NCBI GenBank assembly: GCA_023336205.1
Contig: JALQCR010000029.1
Location: 24,070-88,069, forward strand
DNA length: 64,000 nt
Direction of reading: 5' to 3'
From: Pseudanabaena sp. Salubria-1
GTDB taxonomy: Bacteria; Cyanobacteriota; Cyanobacteriia; Pseudanabaenales; Pseudanabaenaceae
Of the stretch, positions 9,248 to 18,860 are shown piece after piece; position 1 is the first letter of the stretch; every line of letters begins with the position of its first letter. The notes under the pieces were generated by a model. The model saw only the letters and a list, made by a program, of their open reading frames with translations, did no database searches and was not told the DNA's origin. Made by a program: the position numbers and the translations under genes.

Positions 9248-10505
9248 CTGAGATCTTGCACCATTCCTGAAAGAGTTAAGTAGGAATGGGTTTGAGAATA
9301 ATTTCAAACCCATGACGAGCAGCAATATCGGCACTAATTTGGAGATACCTAAGAAGTTTCAACCAAAGGACAGAAGGAAATAAAACGGAAAGTGTCAAAT
9401 CACAGGTAGCTTTCCAGTCCAAGACAGGAGGACTCGACCATTGATCAATCCAATGGGCCAAAAGATAAGCAAGCAGAGAGAGGATAAGCCAACGATAAAC
9501 ACCAAGTTTTGTAGATTGCCCAAAACAATGCAAACCAAAGCGATGTTTGATGGTTTTGAAGAATCCCTCAATCGCCCAACGCTTACGACCTAACATCACC
9601 AGATAAGCACCAGAATAAGGATGAGAAGAGACAACAAAGCGTAACTCCCGTTTACTATCAGCTCTTTTGAGCCAAAACCAAGAGATCGTCAAAGGCTGAG
9701 TTAGCCCTTCTAGCAAAATTTGTTGTCCACGTTTGCCATGACGATAAAGTTGTTTGACTGTACGGCCATCTTGAAGTTTACGATTGTTGCGTACACCGAC
9801 AACGATGCGCCAAGTCTTGGCGCGGACAGTATTGAAAAACTTCACCGTACTAAACTCAGTATCAGCAAGGACAATCACAGTCTTGCCTTGGGTTAGTTGC
9901 TTGGGTACTGTCCCCAATAACTTACAAGCTAAGTCAGAGGGACTGGGGTATCCTTTGCCGCGCCATACTCTAAAACTCCATGGTACGCGCCACTCTCCAT
10001 AGACCAGATACAGTACAACCAGATGTAGTCCTCGCTTTCCGTTTAGTATTCTCACCCATGGGTCTGGTTCGTTTTGGGTGGGATTGCTCAAATGTAAAAA
10101 CTTGCCGCTTTTTTCTAGGGTAGTCAAGTCTATCAGTATCTTTAATGGCACTTGTTTCGATGGGCGATGCTTGGCGATTTGTCCCAAAATAGCCTGCCGT
10201 GTTGACCGAATTACTGCTCTCGTTGACCAGTTATAGTGATTGAGAAATCGGCTGAGTGCACTCGCTGATTTTATCTGTGTATGTTCTGGATAAGGATGCC
10301 TTTGTGCTTCGAGAAATAGTCCTAGTATTGCATTGAGACTTGCTGTTTGATACACACTTGGCATCAAACACAGAAGACTATACACTAGCCCTTGGGCGTG
10401 CTTAACGATGCTTTCCATGCTCGTTATTTAATTTACTACTACGCCCTTTTTTTCACATTTCTGCTCTTTCTGCAACCCCTTTTCTTGAATGGTGCAAGAT
10501 CTCAG
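9248..10505 (-). mobile_element. IS4/IS701-type element, complete (copy 1)
   Basis: A 1258-bp element bounded by perfect inverted repeats CTGAGATCTTGCACCATTC. The target duplication is TTTA at 9244-9247 and 10506-10509. Three more copies of the same length lie at 49736, 59873 and 61668, all encoding the same 380-residue protein. The 4-bp duplications differ in sequence (TTTA, TTAT, TTAT, ATAT), so target choice is AT-rich but loose. Confidence 0.95.
9276..10418 (-). CDS. IS4/IS701-type DDE transposase
   Basis: 380 residues. The catalytic acids are likely in 'LKILIDLTTLEKSG' (first D), 'VIVLADTEFS' (second D) and 'RWAIEGFFKTIKHRFGL' (E, in the Y/W-x2-E-x6-K signature of the IS4 superfamily). 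An N-terminal helical region 'SASALSRFLNHYNWSTRAVIR' precedes the RNase-H fold. The 4-bp target duplication suits an IS701-type element better than classical IS4; the exact subgroup is not resolved. Confidence 0.88.
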   Translation of the reverse strand: MESIVKHAQGLVYSLLCLMPSVYQTASLNAILGLFLEAQRHPYPEHTQIKSASALSRFLNHYNWSTRAVIRSTRQAILGQIAKHRPSKQVPLKILIDLTTLEKSGKFLHLSNPTQNEPDPWVRILNGKRGLHLVVLYLVYGEWRVPWSFRVWRGKGYPSPSDLACKLLGTVPKQLTQGKTVIVLADTEFSTVKFFNTVRAKTWRIVVGVRNNRKLQDGRTVKQLYRHGKRGQQILLEGLTQPLTISWFWLKRADSKRELRFVVSSHPYSGAYLVMLGRKRWAIEGFFKTIKHRFGLHCFGQSTKLGVYRWLILSLLAYLLAHWIDQWSSPPVLDWKATCDLTLSVLFPSVLWLKLLRYLQISADIAARHGFEIILKPIPT

Positions 10506-10509
10506 TTTA

Positions 10510-10967
10510 AGTAAGCTATGTGGAAGTAGCGATGCTATTAAACCAATTACTCAACCTCCTCAAGCATCTGAATTTAAGTCTGATTCAAATGGAACGATTA
10601 AAATTCGGATCAAGAGATTCAGAAATAAAATACCAACTGTAGACGTGGTTTTTAACGGGAATCGTACATATGAGATGATTTTTGACACTGGTGCAAGTCA
10701 TACATTAATCACTGCTGAAATGGCGAAATCGCTGAGCGTCGTGTCATACAACTATGCTGATTTTAATATTGCGGATGGTAGTAATGTCAGATTTCCTGTT
10801 GGCGAAGTAAAGTCTATTGAGATAGGTTCACACAAGATGCAAGTAATGCCTGTTGTAATTGCTGAAAAGGCAGATATTGGATTGCTCTAGGCAATGATTT
10901 TTTTGGACAGTTTGACGTTAAGATTGGGCGATCAGAGATTGAATTAACTCCTCGCAAGTTTTTTTAG
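10510..10967 (+). pseudogene. Secreted aspartic protease, C-terminal fragment with frameshift
   Basis: Continues the gene begun at 9089. The retropepsin active-site motif is 'MIFDTGASHTLIT' (D-T-G). The frame hits TAG at 10888-10890 after ADIGLL, but a different frame immediately continues GNDFFGQFDVKIGRSEIELTP to a stop at 10965-10967, which is the normal end of this family. A doubled CT at 10885-10888 explains the break (TTGCTCTAGGC where TTGCTAGGC would be in frame). The gene therefore carries two independent lesions. If intact it would be a ~200-residue exported single-domain protease. Confidence 0.72.
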
Positions 10968-11109
10968 ATACTGCTGCCATCTCATTCAATTGGATGAACC
11001 ACAGAACTAGTCATTGAGGGTGTAATTAAAAGTGAAATGGGAGAAATAAAGTAGGTTAGAAAGTATGATGGATAACAGTTCTAATCCAAAGAAGTCATAA
11101 AATTGAGCC

Positions 11110-11729
11110 GTGAATATAAAAACAAAAACAGCATCGTCCAGTAAAAGCATAGAAGAAAGACTAAACGATTATCCTGAATTGAAAGCGAAAATCGAAGGAT
11201 TATTATCCGTTGTAGAAAATGCAGAAGGTGATCTAATCAAAGCCGACGCAGCCGAGGAACGAGTGATAGAAGAAATCCGTCAGTTAGGACAAACAGCACT
11301 ACAAACATGGGCAACGCGGCAAGAAATCAAGCAAAGCGAAGCATATATCGCCGCGAATCCATCTTCACACCGAGGTGGTAAAAAAAACTCTATTGGTACA
11401 GCCGATATGGACGCATCGAAGTACTAGAGCAAAGGTACATCGAATTTGGAAGAGAGTCCAAACAGGTAGTGAGACCATTTCAAAAAGCCGCCGAAGTACA
11501 TTGCCGAGGATATTCACGCCCATTGCAGAGAGTGATTACCGACTTTGGGTCAGATGTAGCGTTTGGGAAAATCCCAAAAAAAATGATGGAACATCATGGA
11601 ATAAGCATCCCAATTAGTGCAGGACAGGAGATCACAGAAAGTCATGCCCAGCGTATATTAGAAACGCAGAGTTGGGAAACAGGATTCCCAGCAATCGAGG
11701 GTGTGGAGTTTTTAATAGCGGAGATGGAT
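11110..11729 (+). pseudogene. ISKra4 transposase of outer copy, 5' part
   Basis: Carries ORF A (GTG 11110 to 11427) and the start of ORF B in the -1 frame, up to '...FLIAEMDG' where copy 3 is inserted. It continues at 13213. Confidence 0.85.
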
Positions 11730-13203
11730 GGGTGCAATTAAAAGTGAAAGTTCAGCTCAATAAGAAATGGAAGAAAGATTAAGCCAATAAGCATCCCAAT
11801 CTTGATTAGTACGGCAGATCCTAAGAGCAAGCATAGCCTTAGCATTTTCAATCGTCCACCAAGAGCCAGCAAGCTTTAAACGATTTTGAATAACATAGCG
11901 GTGACCACTCTCAATTTCACCAGAGCCAATGGGTAAATTGGAGTCAATCGTGCCCTGATAGTCTAGACGATTAGGACGATTGAAAAGATAGCGATAAGCG
12001 GATCTAACCACAGCCAGATTGTCAGGAACAGATTCAGGTTCTTGAAACGGCTTAAGAGCTTCAAGGACAGCCGAAGCATGATTGGATTTGAGTTGTTGCT
12101 TCTGCACATCCATCCATGCTTTCGGAGCATCTGGGGAACAAACGCGACTTGCATCGGCTAGATATTCACATACATGATAGAAATCTAGTAAGTAGCGACT
12201 AAGTACACCAAAACGCTGCTCGATTTGGCTAGCAATCCAAGGCGCACCGTCGCCAACCCCATGCACAAAGGTTTCTTCTCCCAATCCAGCACGGATAGCA
12301 CAATCAAGTAATGCTGCTCCTGCATCATCAGTCGAGCCTATCGTTGCTCCGAAAATAGGCTGCTCTTGCTCAGGGGTACGCGCCGAGGTTAGACGCGCTT
12401 CTTTCCAGCTAATTTTACGCGTCTTACGACGGTCAACTTCTTCGCCATCAGTTTCGCTTGCCGTTGTTTCCACAATCGGAATCATTGTCCCATCCATCTC
12501 CGCTATTAAAAACTCCACACCCTCGATTGCTGGGAATCCTGTTTCCCAACTCTGCGTTTCTAATATACGCTGGGCATGACTTTCTGTGATCTCCTGTCCT
12601 GCACTAATTGGGATGCTTATTCCATGATGTTCCATCATTTTTTTTGGGATTTTCCCAAACGCTACATCTGACCCAAAGTCGGTAATCACTCTCTGCAATG
12701 GGCGTGAATATCCTCGGCAATGTACTTCGGCGGCTTTTTGAAATGGTCTCACTACCTGTTTGGACTCTCTTCCAAATTCGATGTACCTTTGCTCTAGTAC
12801 TTCGATGCGTCCATATCGGCTGTACCAATAGAGTTTTTTTTACCACCTCGGTGTGAAGATGGATTCGCGGCGATATATGCTTCGCTTTGCTTGATTTCTT
12901 GCCGCGTTGCCCATGTTTGTAGTGCTGTTTGTCCTAACTGACGGATTTCTTCTATCACTCGTTCCTCGGCTGCGTCGGCTTTGATTAGATCACCTTCTGC
13001 ATTTTCTACAACGGATAATAATCCTTCGATTTTCGCTTTCAATTCAGGATAATCGTTTAGTCTTTCTTCTATGCTTTTACTGGACGATGCTGTTTTTGTT
13101 TTTATATTCACGGCTCAATTTTATGACTTCTTTGGATTAGAACTGTTATCCATCATACTTTCTAACCTACTTTATTTCTCCCATTTCACTTTTAATTACA
13201 CCC
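11730..13203 (-). mobile_element. ISKra4-family element (copy 3), nested and inverted
   Basis: A complete 1474-bp element inserted in opposite orientation into copy 2. The 9-bp duplication GAGATGGAT (11721-11729 and 13204-13212) shows a simple transposition event into ORF B of its sibling. Confidence 0.95.
11757..13111 (-). CDS. ISKra4-family transposase of nested copy
   Basis: ORF A runs from GTG at 13111 leftward to 12794 and ORF B ends at 11757. The T8 run on the plus strand at ~12834-12841 is the A8 slip site. The predicted proteins are identical to those of copy 1, so this copy should be transposition-competent. Confidence 0.88.
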
Positions 13204-13212
13204 GAGATGGAT

Positions 13213-13947
13213 GGGACAATGATTCCGATTGTGGAAACAACGGCAAGCGAAACTGATGGCGAAGAAGTTGACCGTCGTAAGACGCGTAAAATTAGCTGGA
13301 AAGAAGCGCGTCTAACCTCGGCGCGTACCCCTGAGCAAGAGCAGCCTATTTTCGGAGCAACGATAGGCTCGACTGATGATGCAGGAGCAGCATTACTTGA
13401 TTGTGCTATCCGTGCTGGATTGGGAGAAGAAACCTTTGTGCATGGGGTTGGCGACGGTGCGCCTTGGATTGCTAGCCAAATCGAGCAGCGTTTTGGTGTA
13501 CTTAGTCGCTACTTACTAGATTTCTATCATGTATGTGAATATCTAGCCGATGCAAGTCGCGTTTGTTCCCCAGATGCTCCGAAAGCATGGATGGATGTGC
13601 AGAAGCAACAACTCAAATCCAATCATGCTTCGGCTGTCCTTGAAGCTCTTAAGCCGTTTCAAGAACCTGAATCTGTTCCTGACAATCTGGCTGTGGTTAG
13701 ATCCGCTTATCGCTATCTTTTCAATCGTCCTAATCGTCTAGACTATCAGGGCACGATTGACTCCAATTTACCCATTGGCTCTGGTGAAATTGAGAGTGGT
13801 CACCGCTATGTTATTCAAAATCGTTTAAAGCTTGCTGGCTCTTGGTGGACGATTGAAAATGCTAAGGCTATGCTTGCTCTTAGGATCTGCCGTACTAATC
13901 AAGATTGGGATGCTTATTGGCTTAATCTTTCTTCCATTTCTTATTGA
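13213..13947 (+). pseudogene. ISKra4 transposase of outer copy, 3' part
   Basis: Resumes ORF B after the nested insertion (TMIPIVETTASETDG...) and runs to the normal C-terminus and stop. It lacks its own start except the ATG inside the duplicated target. Confidence 0.85.
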
Positions 13948-14051
13948 GCTGAACTTTCACTTTTAATTGCACCCAGTCATTGATGCAATTCGTCAAGTAT
14001 ATGAAAAAGTGCTTTGTGGTAGAATCCCTTGGCTCAGATGAATATATACAT

Positions 14052-14927
14052 ATGGCTCACGCATTTAATCTCGGTGGACAGACAGCCTACTATCATGATG
14101 AAGGAGATGAGAGTGGCTACTTTCACACCTATGATACTTTGAAGTTAGAGAATAGCGAACAGACTCGTAAAGTACATGTTTTTCTACCGCGCTCATATGG
14201 CGATCATAATAACTATCCTGTAGTTTATATGAATGATGGGAATACTGCTTTCTGGGCTGGAGGATTAAGTCCTTATTCATGGGAAGTACCAACTGTCATC
14301 AGCAATTTGTACCAACAATCAGAAATTCAACCAGTGATTATTGTGGCTGTTCATCCACTCAATCGTTCTTACGAATACCTGCATGTTGAAGAGTTCTCAA
14401 CTCCTTTTAAAAAGGAAGGGGGCGGACTGCCAGAATATTCTAATTATATAGCTCGTTTAAAATCTTTTATCGATCTAAATTACAAGACTATCAGCGATCG
14501 CAAGTCTACAACTATTCTTGGTTCATCTCATGGTGGATTAGCCGCTTTTTATACGGGATGCCAATATTGCCATCTTTTTGGCAATATTGGCGCTTTATCT
14601 CCATCATTTTGGGCGGGTGGAGTTTTTAACTTACCTAGTTCTTCTTTGATGCAAACTGTGGGACAGCATCTTAATCAAGACAACCAAGATCGCCCGAATT
14701 TGTGGATTGACTGGGGATGCAAACGTTCAGAAGGTTTCCATAATTTTGTGATTGAGCAACAAGCGGCTAAATGGGGACGCAGGATGTCGGAGGTTTTAGA
14801 AAAACAATATGGCTATGTACTTGGTAAGGATTTATTTAAATATGAGGATAAGAACGGCGGGCATGATGAGAGAGCATGGTCTTATCGTTTGGGACTGGTA
14901 CTCAAGCAGTTCTATAAAACCACGTAG
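14052..14927 (+). CDS. Alpha/beta-hydrolase esterase (esterase D / Fes type)
   Basis: About 291 residues from ATG 14052. The fold is that of the putative-esterase family that includes enterochelin and ferri-bacillibactin esterases: 'RKVHVFLPRSYG', 'YPVVYMNDGNTAFWAGG', nucleophile Ser159 in 'LGSSHGGLAAFYTG', a later acidic residue, and His in 'NGGHDERAWSYRL'. The frame is also open upstream to TTG 13980 and ATG 13983, but those lie in or beside the ISKra4 target duplication, so the true start may have been altered by the insertion. There is no siderophore context, so the substrate is unknown. Confidence 0.8.
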   Translation: MAHAFNLGGQTAYYHDEGDESGYFHTYDTLKLENSEQTRKVHVFLPRSYGDHNNYPVVYMNDGNTAFWAGGLSPYSWEVPTVISNLYQQSEIQPVIIVAVHPLNRSYEYLHVEEFSTPFKKEGGGLPEYSNYIARLKSFIDLNYKTISDRKSTTILGSSHGGLAAFYTGCQYCHLFGNIGALSPSFWAGGVFNLPSSSLMQTVGQHLNQDNQDRPNLWIDWGCKRSEGFHNFVIEQQAAKWGRRMSEVLEKQYGYVLGKDLFKYEDKNGGHDERAWSYRLGLVLKQFYKTT

Positions 14928-14979
14928 AGAATCCAAGAAATGCTATAAATACTGATAAGAATTGAATATTGAGATTAAA

Positions 14980-17900
14980 ATGAGTGATAGTTCGGTAGAG
15001 GTGAGCCAAAACACTAATAAATGGCAGTTCTGGATCGATCGCGGGGGCACTTTTACCGATATTGTCGCACAAAGTCCTGATGGTCAGATTGTCTTACATA
15101 AGCTGCTTTCTGAAAATCCCGATCGCTATGTTGATGCGCCGATTCAAGGGATTCGCGATATTCTTGGGCTTACGCAGTCTGAGGCGATTCCTGTAGGTGA
15201 GATTGCAGCGATCAAGATGGGAACGACTGTGGCAACTAATGCCCTTTTAGAACGAAAAGGCGATCGCACAGTTTTATTGATTACAAAGGGATTTCGTGAT
15301 GCTTTGCGGATTGGTTATCAGAACCGTCCGAATATTTTTGCGCGACATATTATTTTGCCTGAGATGCTTTATGAACAGGTGATTGAGATTGAGGAACGTT
15401 ATAGTGCGCATGGAGAAGTTCTCATTCCATTAGATGAGGAATTGGCTTTAAGAGAACTACAGGAAATCTATGATTTGGGGATTAGGGCTTGCGCGATCGC
15501 ATTAATGCATAGTTATCGCTATCCCGACCATGAGCGGCGCTTGGCTGAACTAGCAAAACAAGTTGGATTTACGCAAGTTTCGGTATCTCACGAAATTAGT
15601 TCCTTAATTAAATTTATAAGTCGAGGTGATACTACCGTAGTTGATGCATATCTATCACCAATTCTCAGACGCTATGTTGATCGAGTTAGTGCTGAGCTTG
15701 GCAATCTCGATCAACTCGATAAGAATGCAACAAAGCTAATGTTTATGCAGTCCAACGGTGGACTAATTGAAGCAAACTCTTTTCAGGGTAAAAACAGTAT
15801 TCTCTCTGGGCCAGCAGGTGGGATTGTTGGTGCAGTGCAAACTAGCTTAAAAGCAGGTTTTGATAAAATTATCAGCTTTGATATGGGCGGAACTTCTACG
15901 GATGTGGCACATTACGCAGGCAGCTATGAGCGATCATTATCGACGGAAGTCGCTGGGGTGAGACTCAGTACGCCGATGATGGCAATTCATACGGTGGCTG
16001 CGGGTGGTGGCTCGTTATTGTTTTTTGATGGAGCAAGATATCGTGTTGGGCCCGAATCAGCAGGAGCTTTTCCTGGGCCTGCTTGCTATCGTAATGGTGG
16101 TGTGTTGGCGGTGACTGATTGTAATGTGATGTTAGGGAAACTACAGCCCGATTTCTTCCCGAAAGTATTTGGGAAGAATGGAGATTTACCTTTAGAGCGC
16201 GAAATCGTAATTCAAAAGTTTACAGAGTTAGCGGAATCGATTGGTCAAGCCATAGGTCAACAAGTTTTACCCGAAGCCGTCGCTCAAGGTTTCTTAGAGA
16301 TTGCTGTCGAAAAAATGGCGATGGCAATCAAAAAAATATCGGTGCAACGGGGTTATGATGTGACTGAATATGTGTTGTGTTGCTTTGGTGGGGCGGGTGG
16401 ACAACATGCCTGTGCGATCGCAGATGTCTTGGGGATGACGCAAGTCTTTATCCATCCTTATGCGGGAGTATTGTCAGCCTATGGGATTGGTTTGGCAGAT
16501 GTTCGCACTATTCGCGATCGCTCGGTTGAGTCAGAGCTTAGTTTGGATTTGCTTGCAGAATTAGAAGAGATTGCTCTAGATCTGAGCGAAGATGCAAAAA
16601 ATGAGATCTTCCATGACAGCAGTGAAGAGGGTTTGCAAATCGAAACAGCTTTACGTTTGCGCTATGCAGGCACTGATTCGTCGCTAACTATTGCGATCGC
16701 TGATCCTCTGAGATTTCACTCGCAGGAGATTTTAGATTTTTTGCAAACCAGTTTTGCCGCTTTACATAAAGAGCGTTATGGATTTGTGTTTTCAGATAAG
16801 GCATTGATCGTGGAGGCGATCGCAGTTGAGGCAATTCTTTCAAGGAAAAAGGAAAAAGGGAAAAGGAAAAAGCTTGCTGTGGGGACGGGTGAGGCGATCG
16901 CTTCGGCGCAGGTTTATATGGGTGATCAGTGGCTGGATGCGCCTATATATCGGCGTGAGGATTTGCGGGTTGGCGATCGTATTGTTGGAGCGGCGCTGAT
17001 TATTGATGCGACGGGGACTAATGCGATCGAGCCAAATTGGGAAGCAGAATTGACGGATGATGATTGTTTGATAATGAGGCGATTGCCAGATAGATCCCCC
17101 CCAGCCCCCCTTGTAAAGGGGGGAGAAGAGGAAGTTCAAGTCCCCCTTTATAAGGGGGATTTAGGGGTGGCTCTCCCTGACCCTATTAAGCTGGAGATCT
17201 TTAATAATCTCTTCCAATCGATCGCAGAACAGATGGGTTTTACGCTGCAAAATACTAGCGCTAGCGTTAATATTCGCGAACGATTAGATTTTTCTTGCGC
17301 GATTTTTGATCGCGAGGGTGAGCTAGTTGCCAATGCGCCGCATATTCCTGTGCATCTTGGCTCGATGGGTGAGAGTGTGAAAGCATTGATTCGCGATCGC
17401 GGCGATCGCATATTTCTCGGTGATGTCTTTGCTACTAATAATCCTTATAATGGCGGCACACATTTGCCCGATATCACGGTAATTACGCCAGTTTTTATTG
17501 ATTCTAGTCAAAATATTACGTTCTATGTCGCGTCACGGGGACATCATGCGGATATTGGAGGAATTACCCCTGGTTCGATGCCTTCAAATAGTATAAGTAT
17601 TGAAGAAGAAGGAATCTTATTTGATAATTTTCAGCTCGTGGAAAGTGGACGCTTTTGTGAAGTTGAGACTCTGGCTCTACTTACTTCTAGCCAATATCCA
17701 GCTCGTAATCCTGCTCAAAATATTGCTGACTTGCAAGCCCAAATTGCGGCGAATGCTTGTGGTGCAAACGAACTTCAGCGGATGGTTGCCCATTATGGTG
17801 TCGCAACTGCTCAATCCTACATGGGGCATGTACGGGATAATGCCGAGCTTGCCATTCGTAAAGCGATCGCAAGTTTAGGAAAGGAAAAAGTAAAAGGGAA

Positions 17901-18732
17901 AAAGGAAAAATATGAACAGAAGTTCGTTTATCCTATTGATAATGGAAGCCAGATTGTGGTGTCGGTTAGTTTGAATACTGAGGATAGAACGGCAAAGATT
18001 GACTTCACGGGGACTTCGGCGCAGTTAGCGAATAATTTCAATGCGCCGCTTGCGGTTTGTAAGGCGGTTGTATTATATGTTTTTCGGACTCTTGTTGATG
18101 ATGAGATACCGCTTAATGCTGGTTGCCTTGTCCCTCTGGAAATAATTGTGCCTGAAGGTTCGATGCTCAATCCTATTTATCCTGCGGCGGTGGTGGCGGG
18201 AAATGTCGAAACTTCGCAGGCGATCGCAAATTCCCTTTATGGAGCGCTTGGTGTGATGGCAGCTTCGCAAGGCACGATGAATAACTTTACCTTTGGTAGC
18301 GATCGCTATCAGTACTATGAGACGATTTGCGGTGGATCTGGTGCGGGAATTGATTTTGATGGAACTGATGCGATCCAAACTCATATGACTAATTCGCGAT
18401 TGACCGATCCCGAAATTCTGGAATGGCGATTTCCTGTTTTGCTAGAAGAATTCGCAATTAGAGCGCATAGTGGTGGCAGGGGAAAATATAAAGGAGGTAA
18501 TGGAGTAACTCGTCGAATAAAGTTTCTCGAACCAATGACAGCAGCGATTTTGTCTAGTAGTCGGGTTATTCCTCCCTTTGGTTTAAATGGTGGGGAATCA
18601 GGAGCAACTGGTCGGAATTATGTAATTAGGAATAATGGAGAAATTACCGATTTGCCAAGTACTGCTACAGTGCAAATGGGAGCAGGTGATACCTTTGTGA
18701 TTGAAACCCCTGGTGGTGGTGGCTTTGGTTAA
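14980..18732 (+). CDS. Fused hydantoinase A/B / 5-oxoprolinase
   Basis: About 1250 residues, the size of ATP-dependent 5-oxoprolinases (OPLAH), which open 5-oxoproline to glutamate. The N-terminal HyuA half shows 'FWIDRGGTFTDIVA', 'KMGTTVATNALLERKG', 'LSGPAGGIVGAV' and 'FDMGGTSTDVA' (ATPase motifs). The C-terminal HyuB half starts near 'PDPIKLEIFNNLF' and shows 'NNPYNGGTHLPDITV', 'ASRGHHADIGG' and 'ETPGGGGFG'. I chose ATG 14980 over TTG 14962. An in-frame palindromic repeat (17092-17170) sits between the halves, and two Lys/Glu/Gly-rich tracts come from purine runs near 16845 and 17880. Substrate could be another lactam. Confidence 0.88.
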   Translation: MSDSSVEVSQNTNKWQFWIDRGGTFTDIVAQSPDGQIVLHKLLSENPDRYVDAPIQGIRDILGLTQSEAIPVGEIAAIKMGTTVATNALLERKGDRTVLLITKGFRDALRIGYQNRPNIFARHIILPEMLYEQVIEIEERYSAHGEVLIPLDEELALRELQEIYDLGIRACAIALMHSYRYPDHERRLAELAKQVGFTQVSVSHEISSLIKFISRGDTTVVDAYLSPILRRYVDRVSAELGNLDQLDKNATKLMFMQSNGGLIEANSFQGKNSILSGPAGGIVGAVQTSLKAGFDKIISFDMGGTSTDVAHYAGSYERSLSTEVAGVRLSTPMMAIHTVAAGGGSLLFFDGARYRVGPESAGAFPGPACYRNGGVLAVTDCNVMLGKLQPDFFPKVFGKNGDLPLEREIVIQKFTELAESIGQAIGQQVLPEAVAQGFLEIAVEKMAMAIKKISVQRGYDVTEYVLCCFGGAGGQHACAIADVLGMTQVFIHPYAGVLSAYGIGLADVRTIRDRSVESELSLDLLAELEEIALDLSEDAKNEIFHDSSEEGLQIETALRLRYAGTDSSLTIAIADPLRFHSQEILDFLQTSFAALHKERYGFVFSDKALIVEAIAVEAILSRKKEKGKRKKLAVGTGEAIASAQVYMGDQWLDAPIYRREDLRVGDRIVGAALIIDATGTNAIEPNWEAELTDDDCLIMRRLPDRSPPAPLVKGGEEEVQVPLYKGDLGVALPDPIKLEIFNNLFQSIAEQMGFTLQNTSASVNIRERLDFSCAIFDREGELVANAPHIPVHLGSMGESVKALIRDRGDRIFLGDVFATNNPYNGGTHLPDITVITPVFIDSSQNITFYVASRGHHADIGGITPGSMPSNSISIEEEGILFDNFQLVESGRFCEVETLALLTSSQYPARNPAQNIADLQAQIAANACGANELQRMVAHYGVATAQSYMGHVRDNAELAIRKAIASLGKEKVKGKKEKYEQKFVYPIDNGSQIVVSVSLNTEDRTAKIDFTGTSAQLANNFNAPLAVCKAVVLYVFRTLVDDEIPLNAGCLVPLEIIVPEGSMLNPIYPAAVVAGNVETSQAIANSLYGALGVMAASQGTMNNFTFGSDRYQYYETICGGSGAGIDFDGTDAIQTHMTNSRLTDPEILEWRFPVLLEEFAIRAHSGGRGKYKGGNGVTRRIKFLEPMTAAILSSSRVIPPFGLNGGESGATGRNYVIRNNGEITDLPSTATVQMGAGDTFVIETPGGGGFG
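17092..17170. repeat. C-rich/G-rich palindromic repeat inside the 5-oxoprolinase gene
   Basis: AGATCCCCCCAGCCCCCC...AAAGGGGGGA...TTATAAGGGGGATTT reads in frame as RSPPAPLVKGG...VPLYKGDLG. It separates 'MRRLPD' from 'LPDPIKLEIFNN' at the HyuA-HyuB linker. A related element lies in the next gene (23199-23260). Confidence 0.7.
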
Positions 18733-18860
18733 AGTCTAATCGTTCTACAGCACAAAGCGCTGTAGAAATACTAATAATTTTTTGGTAGTAAGCATTTAGT
18801 AATTTTCGACTGAACATATAATTAAGGCGATCTCTGAATTTTGACTTGGAGCGATCGCCT

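Larger units (their letters stand above)
11018..13974 (+). mobile_element. ISKra4-family element (copy 2), interrupted by copy 3
   Basis: The outer element has its left end at 11018 and right end at 13974, flanked by the 9-bp duplication AGTCATTGA (11009-11017 and 13975-13983). Removing the inner element and one of its duplications leaves 1474 bp, the same size as copy 1. Confidence 0.93.

Noticed and set aside
16840..17139. 99-residue minus-strand ORF in the 5-oxoprolinase gene
   Set aside because: Antisense shadow created by the palindromic and purine-rich inserts.
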